In this document: piece after piece, positions 51,436 through 59,053 of the stretch
Layout: each line of letters begins with the position of its first letter
How positions within the stretch are numbered: the stretch's first letter is position 1
Assembly (NCBI GenBank): GCA_965248075.1
Contig: CBDFIL010000002.1
Location: forward strand, 806,001 to 870,000
DNA length: 64,000 nucleotides
Direction of reading: 5' to 3'
From: VXNE01 sp965248075
GTDB taxonomy: Bacteria; Pseudomonadota; Gammaproteobacteria; Pseudomonadales; Azotimanducaceae
Notes under the pieces: model-generated
Seen by the model: only the letters and a program-made list of their open reading frames with translations
Databases searched by the model: none
What the model was told of the DNA's origin: nothing
Position numbers and translations under genes: made by a program

Positions 51436-52584
51436 GTGGAAATTCACGGACATTGCGACGACCGCTTCAGTGGCGTGCTCGGGGCATTCGAGAACAACTT
51501 CGAGAACAGCAACGAGGTCGGCGCGTGTTTCGCCGCCACCCTCGAAGGTGAAGTCGTGGTCGACATCTGGGCCGGACATCGGGACGCGGCGAAGACCCTG
51601 CCCTGGGAAGAGGACACCATCATCAGCGTGGCCTCGACCACCAAGACGATGACCTTTCTCTGCGCCCTGATGCTTGCGGACCGGGGCCAGCTCGACCTGG
51701 ACGCGCCGGTGGCCCGGTACTGGCCGGAGTTCGCGGCCGCGGGCAAGGAGGGTGTGCTCGTGAAACACTGTCTGTCGCACTCGGCGGGACTGCCTGGCTT
51801 CAGCCGGCCATTCAGTGTCGAAGAGATGTGCGATTGGGATACTGCCTGTGCAGACCTGGCGGGGCAGGCCACCTGGTGGGAGCCGGGTACGCAGAGCGCC
51901 TATCACATGGTGACGCAGGGTTGGTTGATCGGCGAGGTGGTCAGGCGCATCACGGGCAAGTCCTTTGGAACGTATTTCAGGGAAGAGGTGGCCGAGAAAG
52001 TCGGGGCGGATTTCCACATCGGGACGGATCCCGGCCACTTCCACCGAGTCGCGCGCATGCTGGAGGACCAGAACCCCGCTGCGCTCGATGAGGTGAACGC
52101 GTTCATGGATCTGGATCCCGATTCCATCTTCGGACGGGTGATGGCGCAGTTTCCCGAGATGACGCAGGACGAGATGGACACGCCCGCGTGGCGGCAGGCG
52201 GAGATCCCCGCGGGCAACGGTCACGGCAACGCCCGATCGGTGGTCCGGGCGCAAACGGCCATGGCCAATGGCGGCAAGGCTTTCGGCGTGCAGTTGCTGA
52301 GTCCCGCAGGATGCCGGCGGGCCCTCGAGCCGCAGGTGGACGGAACGGACCAGCTCATGGGCCTGCACATCACCTACTGCATGGGTTACGCCCGCAGGAG
52401 CGGCATCCTCCCATTTGGCGCCGAGGAGGGCACGATCTGGTGGGGCGGCGCGGGCGGCTCATTGATCGCGATCGATACCGAGGCGCACGTCTGCCTGTCC
52501 TATGTCATGAATCAGATGTCCAACGACCTGCTCGGCGACAAGCGATCGCATAGATTGGGTCTGGCGCTGTACGAGGGATTGTAG
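51436..52584 (+). CDS. Serine hydrolase, class C beta-lactamase fold, copy 1
   Basis: 382 residues from GTG at 51436 (GGGGAGGGG upstream); this start matches that of the paralogue at 62723 (both VEIHGHC/MDIHGHC). Nucleophile motif S67-T-T-K70, a candidate Tyr in AYHMVTQGW, and WWGGAGGS near the end. No signal peptide, so probably a cytoplasmic esterase rather than a penicillin-binding enzyme. It may release an ester for the neighbouring acyl-CoA enzymes. Confidence 0.85.
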   Translation: MEIHGHCDDRFSGVLGAFENNFENSNEVGACFAATLEGEVVVDIWAGHRDAAKTLPWEEDTIISVASTTKTMTFLCALMLADRGQLDLDAPVARYWPEFAAAGKEGVLVKHCLSHSAGLPGFSRPFSVEEMCDWDTACADLAGQATWWEPGTQSAYHMVTQGWLIGEVVRRITGKSFGTYFREEVAEKVGADFHIGTDPGHFHRVARMLEDQNPAALDEVNAFMDLDPDSIFGRVMAQFPEMTQDEMDTPAWRQAEIPAGNGHGNARSVVRAQTAMANGGKAFGVQLLSPAGCRRALEPQVDGTDQLMGLHITYCMGYARRSGILPFGAEEGTIWWGGAGGSLIAIDTEAHVCLSYVMNQMSNDLLGDKRSHRLGLALYEGL

Positions 52585-52643
52585 GACGCCGATTTCATGG
52601 GCCTGAACGCCCGGCCTGCGTGCAGGTTGCCCGCGGCGGCACG

Positions 52644-54248
52644 ATGAACTCGATAGCACTTCCGTTCCGCCTCAAGCTGGCATTCGGCGTGGGGCAATCC
52701 GCCACCGGGGCCATGAATATCTCCATGGCCCTGTTCCTGCTGTTCTATTACAACCAGGTGCTGGGCCTGTCCGGAACGCTCGCCGGGCTGGCCGTCGGGG
52801 TCTCGGTCCTCCTGGATGGCGTATCGGATCCACTCATCGGTTCGTTTTCGGACCATTGGCGTTCGCGCCTCGGGCGGCGCCATCCGTTCATGTACGCGTC
52901 GATTCTGCCGCTGGGGGTCTCGTTCTATCTCCTGTTCTACCCGCTGGTGGATTCCGAGATCGGCCTGTTCCTCTGGCTGATGGTCTTCGCGAACGTCGCC
53001 CGCACATCGATGACCCTCTTCAACATTCCGCACATGGCGCTCGGCGCCGAGATCACGGAGGACTTCGGTCAACGCTCCGCGCTGGTGGCGTACCGCGTGT
53101 TTTTCGTGTACGGCGGGATGGTGGGCTGTATCGTCCTCGGCTTCGGTCTGTTCTTCGTGCCCACGCCCGAGTTCGAGAACGGCCAGCTCAACGCGGCCGC
53201 CTACCCCGGGTTCGGGTTGCTGCTGTCGGTGCTCATGGCGGGTGCGATCCTCTGGACGGCCTGGGGGACGCGCTCGGCCGTTCGGTCATCGCCGGGGAAC
53301 CCGGAAGGTCCGCGAGTGACCGTGGCGGGCGCCCTCGTCCGGGTATTCCGCGACCTGCTCGACTCCCTGCGGAACGTGTCCTTCCGCTGGCTGTTCGGCG
53401 GGATGTTGAACGTCTACGCCGTGGGCGGCGTCAACGCGGCCCTGGCCCTCTTTTGTGGAAGTCGCGCCAAGGGAACGAAGTGACCGCCGGTGCAGCTTCC
53501 ATGAAAGGACGGCGTGGCTGGGCCGGAGGCGCGCCGGTGCGTAGCGAGCTCGCGAGCGAGTGCCGGACCGGCTATGGGGCGCTACATGCTCAACTACTTC
53601 TGGGAGGTCGGGGCCGCCGGGATCATGCTGGTGGTCGTTGCCGCTCCCGCGGGGGCGATGCTGGGCGCGTTCGTTGCGCCGGCGGTGTTCGAGAGATGGA
53701 GCAAGCGGGCGGGACTCATCTTTGGCACGCTGGGCTGGGCGTTCTGGCAGACGCTGCCGGTCGTGCTGCGGCTGCTCGGCTATTTTCCGGAGAATGGCGA
53801 TGCACTGCTGCTGCCGCTGCTGGTCGGCATGCAGGTGGTCCAGGGGGTTTGCGTGGCGCAGGCGGACGTCGGTTTCGGATCGATGGTCGCCGACGTCGTG
53901 GACGAGCAGGAGTTCGACTCCGGCAAGCGCCAGGAGGGGATGTTCTTCGCATCGACCTATTTCGCCGGCAAGGCGAGCTCCGGTATCGGCGCCATCGTCG
54001 CGGGCGTGGCGCTCGACCTGATCTCCTGGCCCCGTGGTGCGCACATCGAGACGGCGGCGGACATCCCCGCCGCAACGATCGTCGATCTGGGCGTGGTATA
54101 CGGCCCCATGGTCGCCGGCTTCGGCTTCGCTTCGGTCTGGTGTTTCTCGCGCTACAGGCTCACGCGGCAGCGGCACAGCGAAATCCTGCGGGTGTTGGCC
54201 CGCCGCCGGGAGGGCGGCCTGGGGGTAACGCGGCACGGGGCATCGTAG
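52644..54248 (+). pseudogene. MFS transporter (GPH type) split by a REP2 element
   Basis: From ATG at 52644 (MNSIALPFRLKLAFGVGQSA) the protein matches the transporter at 26598 up to GVNAALALF. It is then interrupted by 132 bases of REP2 sequence carrying in-frame TGA codons at 53481 and 53502, and resumes in the same frame with MLNYFWEVGAAGIMLVVVAA to the end at 54248. The intact relative reads GVNGALDIYMFQYFWEL across this point, which fixes the insertion site. A truncated 279-residue product and an internal restart are possible, but neither is likely to transport. The stop TAG (54246-54248) comes from a REP1 variant. Confidence 0.85.
53454..53585 (+). repeat. REP2 element, copy 3, inside the MFS gene
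   Basis: Contains GGACGGCGTGGCTGGGCCGG and ends GGGGCGCTAC like the other copies. The first hairpin is degraded (GGAAG...CTTCC). Its 132 bases keep the reading frame but bring two stop codons. No obvious target duplication. Confidence 0.8.
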
Positions 54249-54270
54249 AAGCGACGCTTCTCGTCGCCCG
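54245..54270 (+). repeat. REP1 variant forming the MFS stop codon
   Basis: Head GTAGAAG, stem GCGACG/CGTCGC, loop CTTCT; still palindromic. Confidence 0.7.
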
Positions 54271-54321
54271 TGTCGGGCTCGTGCACGATGTTGAAACGGC
54301 ACCGGGTGCGGACGGTGGTAA

Positions 54322-54335
54322 GATGACACGTCATC
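54322..54335. promoter_or_regulatory. Possible operator before the AbiE-like pair
   Basis: GATGAC and GTCATC around a two-base centre, 26 bases ahead of the first gene of the pair. Such a dyad would suit autoregulation of a toxin-antitoxin operon; this is inference. Confidence 0.3.
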
Positions 54336-54360
54336 ACTACGGTCATGCCCGGAGCCGCAC

Positions 54361-54762
54361 ATGAGACGTTCTGCCACCGCCGCGAAACACCCTGACCGCA
54401 GGGAGCAACTGCGGCTCGCGAAGCGGCGCCAACGCGAACGCGAACGGCAGCGTGGCGTGGAGACGTACCAATTGCGCCTGCCCGGCCGGCTTGCCGAGAA
54501 GCTGAAAGAGGGGCTGCGGCAGCCGGCGTTCAGGGACGCGCTGTACGCGTTCATCGACCACCGCATCGTGCACGCCGGGGATTACCCGAACCTGCGCCTG
54601 CTCACGTGGAACCGCACGACGCCGTTGATGGCACGCGCGGAGGCATTCGCCCTGTATGAGAGCAACTGGCGCCATGTGGACGCCAATGCGATGAGCGCGG
54701 CGGAACGGGAACTGGTGAGGGGCCTGGCGGAGGAGTTCGGCAATGGCGTCATCCATGCCTGA
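54361..54762 (+). CDS. Small protein paired with AbiEii-type toxin, probable antitoxin
   Basis: 133 residues. Strongly basic N-terminus (AKRRQRERERQRG), then TYQLRLPGRLAEKLKEGLRQ and an acidic C-terminal half (NAMSAAERELVRGLAEEFGN). It overlaps the toxin start by 20 bases, an arrangement typical of AbiEi/AbiEii-type pairs, although it does not show the usual winged-helix AbiEi sequence. Role as antitoxin is inferred from position only. Confidence 0.5.
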   Translation: MRRSATAAKHPDRREQLRLAKRRQRERERQRGVETYQLRLPGRLAEKLKEGLRQPAFRDALYAFIDHRIVHAGDYPNLRLLTWNRTTPLMARAEAFALYESNWRHVDANAMSAAERELVRGLAEEFGNGVIHA

Positions 54763-55516
54763 GTTCAGGCGCGAATGCCATCGGCGCGCCGCGCGCGTGC
54801 TGGATGCGCTGAACGCCGACGTCCTGACCCGGGCGGCGTGCTATTTCGCCGGCGGTACCCGGATCGCCATGGCGCTCGGGGAGTACCGGGAGTCGGCCGA
54901 TCTCGATTTCCTGTGCGCCGACATGTCCGGCTACCGGCTGCTGCGCAACACGGTACGGCAGAACACCCTCGGCTCCATACTGCGGGAGCCGCTGCCGTTG
55001 TTGCGCGAGGTGCGTGCGGACCGCTACGGCATAAGGACGTTTCTCGACATTGACGGTCAGCCGCTCAAGATCGAGATCGTCGTCGAGGGGCGCATCCCCC
55101 TTGCTGCGGCCGAGGGCTCCGCCACCCGCGTCCCCGAACTGGATCAGGTCTCCTGCTTCGCGGAGAAATTCCTTGCCAACGCGGACCGGTGGGCGGACCC
55201 GGCGATCTACGGACGCGACCTCGTCGACCTGGCCTTCATGGCCAAGGGGTGGAGCTACGAGGCCGCACAGTCTGGCCTTGTCCGCGCGCACCATGCCTAC
55301 GGTGACGTGGCGCTTGACGCCCTCGTCCGGGCGGCGCGAAAAATGGAGGACGACCCGGAACACCGACGGCGGTGCACACGCACGCTCGGGGTGAGTGACG
55401 TTCGTACCCTCCGCGAGGGACTGCGCACCCTCCACAGGCTGTGGTCCGACTACCGTGAGAGCGCGCAAGTAGTGCCACCCCAAGGCGACAGGGGGACAGA
55501 ACCGCCGCCACCATGA
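54743..55516 (+). CDS. AbiEii/AbiGii-type nucleotidyltransferase toxin
   Basis: 257 residues from ATG at 54743. Nucleotidyltransferase motif GGT (37-39) followed by ESADLDF with D53-x-D55, then DQVSCFAEKFLANADRW and GRDLVDLAFMAKGW, as in the AbiEii family of type IV-like abortive-infection toxins. It is thought to transfer nucleotides to RNA (tRNA in studied relatives). It forms a phage-defence or addiction module with the gene before it. The C-terminal tail (VVPPQGDRGTEPPPP) looks non-native. Confidence 0.8.
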   Translation: MASSMPEFRRECHRRAARVLDALNADVLTRAACYFAGGTRIAMALGEYRESADLDFLCADMSGYRLLRNTVRQNTLGSILREPLPLLREVRADRYGIRTFLDIDGQPLKIEIVVEGRIPLAAAEGSATRVPELDQVSCFAEKFLANADRWADPAIYGRDLVDLAFMAKGWSYEAAQSGLVRAHHAYGDVALDALVRAARKMEDDPEHRRRCTRTLGVSDVRTLREGLRTLHRLWSDYRESAQVVPPQGDRGTEPPPP

Positions 55517-55556
55517 TCGCTCCGAACAATGCACCGCCCCGCCGCCTGACGCCGAA

Positions 55557-55703
55557 GTAGCGCCCCATGGCCGGCCCGCCGCCTCGCAACGCGAACGCAG
55601 TTCGCGCGCGCTCGGCAACGGCTCCGCCCGCGGCCCAGCCACTCCGACCTTGCATGGAACAATCGCCGCCGGTCGCTACGCTCCCGTCGTCGTTTGTTCC
55701 ATG
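55557..55703 (-). repeat. REP2 element, copy 4
   Basis: Starts GTAGCGCCCCATGGCCGG and ends with a hairpin bounded by CATGGAACAA and TTGTTCCATG, followed by a decayed REP1 head (TAAGGGGCGACGCTTGTC). The rest of 55704-55926 shows nothing recognisable. Confidence 0.75.
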
Positions 55704-55969
55704 TAAGGGGCGACGCTTGTCTTGCGCCAGGCGAAGCTTGGTGAAGGGGGAAGAGCAGTCCGGAAATGGCGGCTCGCGGGTGCGCGCGCTGCGTGTAGCG
55801 ATACCACGGTTCGAGGAGCCGGATGCCTTGTGAGTCGGGCACGTCCGGATCTGCGGGAGCCGGGGGTGGGTGACCACCCTCGGCCACCCGGCGTCGCCCG
55901 TGTCGGGCCCGTGCACGATGTCGAGACGGGACGGGACAAGCCCGGTTCCGGCCTTGCACGAATTCGAGA

Positions 55970-55995
55970 CGGGACGGGACAAGCCCGTCCCCTAC
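55970..55995 (-). repeat. REP1 copy forming the dioxygenase stop codon
   Basis: Stem GACGGG/CCCGTC, loop CTTGT; TAG at 55994-55992 ends the gene. A truncated sister copy lies at about 55927-55950. Confidence 0.9.
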
Positions 55996-56927
55996 AGTTT
56001 CGAGCGGATCGTCGCCTCGCCGAACTTGACCATGTTGACCATGCTGCCGGGCTTCGCCGTGCCGAAGAACAGGTCCGCGCCGAGCAGTTGCCGCATCGCT
56101 TCGGGCGCGGAGGCCATGTACTCCTCGTCCTCGAGCAGATACGTGTAATCGTCGATGGGCTGGGTATAGAGCCGCTGGTAGGTGGCATGGAGCACGGTGC
56201 GCGTCCCGTCGATGGTCCGCCGACCCGTGCCGTGCCAGGTCGAGCCGTCCCAGACCGCCAGGCCGCCTTTTTCCACCTCGATGGGGACGGTCTCCGAGCG
56301 GGCTTCCTCGGGGGTCGGGTGGCGCCGCAACAGGTTCGAACCGGGCACGATGCGGGTAGCGCCCCCTTCGGCCGTCATGCCCTCGCAGGGAATGCAGAAG
56401 GTCATGACGCAGTTGTGCTCGGGGAACGGCGCCGGCAGCCAGTTCTGGTCGGCGTGCACGCCGCCGGTATCGTCGTCGCTCTTGTACTTGATGGATCCCG
56501 CGAACTGGCTGCCGCGAAAGCCGTTGCCCACGCTCACTTCCGCAAACGCGAGGATCTTGGGATTGGTGGCGATCCGGTCGATGGCGGGGTGGCGGCCCAG
56601 CAGATACGGTGCTCCGCGTTGGCCGACACCGGGTATCTCGTTGGAGAAGCTATGAATAGCCTCGCGTAGCTCGTCCATCTCCTCGTGGGACGCCACGTCC
56701 TCGATGACGGCGTAGCCGTGCTCGCGGAAGTGGGCAAGCGACTCGGCCAGACCCAGCTCTTCGATCCGTGCCTGAAGATGATCGGCCACGTCGTGGGGTC
56801 CCAGCAGGCCTCTGCTCTTCTCCACGCTCTCGATCAGGGATTTCAGTTGTTCGGATGCCCCGGAAAGGAAACGCTTCGCCGCCTGGGTGATCGGCTGGTC
56901 GTCGGTGGTCTGGGCTGCCTCGCTCAT
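55992..56927 (-). CDS. Phytanoyl-CoA dioxygenase-like protein 1
   Basis: 311 residues from ATG at 56927 (GGAGGACAC upstream). Double-stranded beta-helix Fe(II)/2-oxoglutarate oxygenase: iron ligands in GGVHADQNWLP (His-x-Asp) and DGSTWHGTGRR, with a candidate 2-oxoglutarate Arg shortly after (GTRTVLHATYQR). It hydroxylates an unknown substrate. A second, only distantly similar member is at 63900. Confidence 0.85.
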   Translation of the reverse strand: MSEAAQTTDDQPITQAAKRFLSGASEQLKSLIESVEKSRGLLGPHDVADHLQARIEELGLAESLAHFREHGYAVIEDVASHEEMDELREAIHSFSNEIPGVGQRGAPYLLGRHPAIDRIATNPKILAFAEVSVGNGFRGSQFAGSIKYKSDDDTGGVHADQNWLPAPFPEHNCVMTFCIPCEGMTAEGGATRIVPGSNLLRRHPTPEEARSETVPIEVEKGGLAVWDGSTWHGTGRRTIDGTRTVLHATYQRLYTQPIDDYTYLLEDEEYMASAPEAMRQLLGADLFFGTAKPGSMVNMVKFGEATIRSKL

Positions 56928-57020
56928 TGCGTGTCCTCCATGTAGCTCTAGCAAACTATAACGTCATTCGACACACGTCGGAAACGATCGATGGCCCGGG
57001 GACGGGTACCATGGCCGGCG

Positions 57021-58871
57021 ATGCGTGCCAGGTCCTGCAGCCTCGTCTTCGTCGTCCTCGCTGCCACCGCGGGCGGCTTCGCCGAGCCGCGGTTCAGCCA
57101 CGGCGTCACCAACTTCGTCGACCTGAAATACCCCGAGGGCTTCCCGCACTTCGACTACGTGAACCCGGACGCGCCCAAGGGCGGCACGCTGGTGCTGGCC
57201 ACCGCGCAGAACTTCAACAGCTTCACGCCGATCATCCCCAGGGGCATCCGGCCGCCGGGGATTCACGTCATCGAACTGGCCATGCTCTACGATCCCCTGT
57301 TCTGGCCGTCGGACGACGAACCGGGCAGCTTCTACGGCAACCTCGTCGAGAGCGTCGCGCTGGCGGACGACTACAGTTGGGCGATCTTCCGTCTGCGCCC
57401 CGAAGCGCGCTGGCACGACGGCACGCCCGTGACGGCCCGCGACGTGAAGTTCACCTTCGACTGGATCGCGGAGGACGGGGCGGGGGGTGTCCGGCAGGCG
57501 TTCCAGTTCATCGAGGGCAGCGAGATCCTGGGCGAGCGCGAGGTCCGTTTCCGCTTCCGCAACCTGAGCGGCCTGAGCCCCATCAACGTGATCGTCATGG
57601 CCAAGTGGCCGATCGTGCCCGAGCACTACTGGCGCCAGCGGGACAGGACGAAGACCACCCTCGAGCCGCCCCTGGGCAGCGGCCCCTACCGGGTGGCGGA
57701 GTTCCGCCCCGGCCGCTACATCCGCTACGAGCGGGTACCCGACTACTGGGGGCGTCACCTGGGTATCCACCGGGGCCGACACAACTTCGACGCCATCCGC
57801 TACGAGGTCTATCGCGACGCGACGATCGCCCGCGAAGCCCTGCGCAAGGGCCTGGTGGACTACCGGGCGGAAGCCGATCCGCGTTACTGGGCGACCGGCT
57901 ACGACATCCCGGCCAGGGACAAGGGCTGGCTGGTTCAGCGTCGCCACACGCGCATGTCGTACGTGGGTCTGGCGAGCGCGATCGCGTTCAACACGCGCCA
58001 GGAGAAGCTCGCCGACCGCCGCGTCCGGCAGGCGCTCTCCATGGCATTCGACTACGAGTGGGGCAATCGCGCGTTGAATCACGGCCTGTACGAGAGGCCG
58101 ATGAGCTACTTTCCCGGCTCGTATCTGGCGGCGACCGGGCGGCCCACCGAAGCGGAGCGCCGGTTGCTCGAGCCCTTCCGCGCGTCGTTGCCGGAGCGGC
58201 TGTTCACCGACCCGTTTGAGCCGCCACGGTCGAGCGGGTTCGGGTACAACCGCGAAGCCCAGATCGCAGCGATGAAACTGTTCGCCGAAGCCGGCTGGCG
58301 CCCGCGCGGCGGCGTGCTCAGCGACAACGAGGGCCAACCGTTCTCGTTGCGATTCGTCATCCGGACCCCCGACGAGCGGCGCACGCTGCTGCCGTACGTC
58401 CGCCACCTCGAACGCCTCGGCATCGGGTGGACGATCCGGATGGTCGAGACCTCCCAGTACGTCAATATCCTCAACGAGGGAGAGTTCGACGTGGTGTTCA
58501 GATCCTTCGGCTCCGGCATCACGCCCGAGTTCGGCCTGCGGGGTCAGGTGCACTCCGCATCGGCGACGTCGGCACTGACGAACGCCCCGGGCATCGACCA
58601 TCCTGCGGTGGACGCGCTCCTCGAGAAGGTGCTCGGCGCGCGTTCGCTGGACGAACTCACCACCGCCGCCCACGCGCTGGACCGGATCCTCCTGTGGAAC
58701 TTCTACTACATCCCGCTGGTGGGCATCTCCGGGCCGCGTGTCGTCTACTGGGACAAGTTCGGCCGACCCGAGCCGGATCCCCCGTTCCGTACCGGCTTTC
58801 CTGACGCCTGGTGGTGGGACGAGGCGAGGGCGCAACGCATCGCGGCGGGTCTGGCTGCGCGCGCCCGGTAG
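57021..58871 (+). CDS. Extracellular solute-binding protein, YejA/peptide type
   Basis: 616 residues from ATG at 57021, the start of a signal peptide (MRARSCSLVFVVLAATAGGF). SBP family 5 features: PKGGTLVLATAQNFNSFTP, EARWHDGTPVTARDVKFTFD, GSGPYRVAEFRPGRYIRYER, RRVRQALSMAFDYEW. Length and layout are close to YejA-like oligopeptide/microcin C binders. It should capture a peptide-like ligand in the periplasm, but no ABC permease or ATPase gene is in the window. The TAG stop belongs to a REP1 head. Confidence 0.85.
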   Translation: MRARSCSLVFVVLAATAGGFAEPRFSHGVTNFVDLKYPEGFPHFDYVNPDAPKGGTLVLATAQNFNSFTPIIPRGIRPPGIHVIELAMLYDPLFWPSDDEPGSFYGNLVESVALADDYSWAIFRLRPEARWHDGTPVTARDVKFTFDWIAEDGAGGVRQAFQFIEGSEILGEREVRFRFRNLSGLSPINVIVMAKWPIVPEHYWRQRDRTKTTLEPPLGSGPYRVAEFRPGRYIRYERVPDYWGRHLGIHRGRHNFDAIRYEVYRDATIAREALRKGLVDYRAEADPRYWATGYDIPARDKGWLVQRRHTRMSYVGLASAIAFNTRQEKLADRRVRQALSMAFDYEWGNRALNHGLYERPMSYFPGSYLAATGRPTEAERRLLEPFRASLPERLFTDPFEPPRSSGFGYNREAQIAAMKLFAEAGWRPRGGVLSDNEGQPFSLRFVIRTPDERRTLLPYVRHLERLGIGWTIRMVETSQYVNILNEGEFDVVFRSFGSGITPEFGLRGQVHSASATSALTNAPGIDHPAVDALLEKVLGARSLDELTTAAHALDRILLWNFYYIPLVGISGPRVVYWDKFGRPEPDPPFRTGFPDAWWWDEARAQRIAAGLAARAR

Positions 58872-59053
58872 GGGACGGGCTTGTCCCGTCCTGTTCCGAA
58901 TTCACGCATGGTGTCGAGACGGGCGACCACAAGGGTCGCCCCTACATTCCGTCCCGATTTCTTGCAGGGCGCCGGCGTGGGGACGGGCTTGTCCCGTCCC
59001 GTTCTGGATTCATGCATGGTGTCGAGACGGGCGACCGCGAGGGTCGCCCCTAC
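58868..59053. repeat. Four alternating REP1 copies between convergent genes
   Basis: Plus 58868-58893 (stem GACGGG), minus 58920-58945 (stem GCGACC), plus 58977-59001 (stem GACGGG, head GTGGGG) and minus 59028-59053 (stem GCGACC, loop changed). The two plus/minus pairs resemble each other, including the GATTCATGCATGGTGTCGAG-like spacer, so the unit was duplicated. Outer copies give the stop codons of both flanking genes. Confidence 0.9.

Noticed and set aside
3717..59053. REP1 copies as CRISPR repeats or as ordinary rho-independent terminators
   Set aside because: Copies are dispersed, in both orientations and without unique spacers of constant length; the hairpins have no following T run, so termination is only a possibility.
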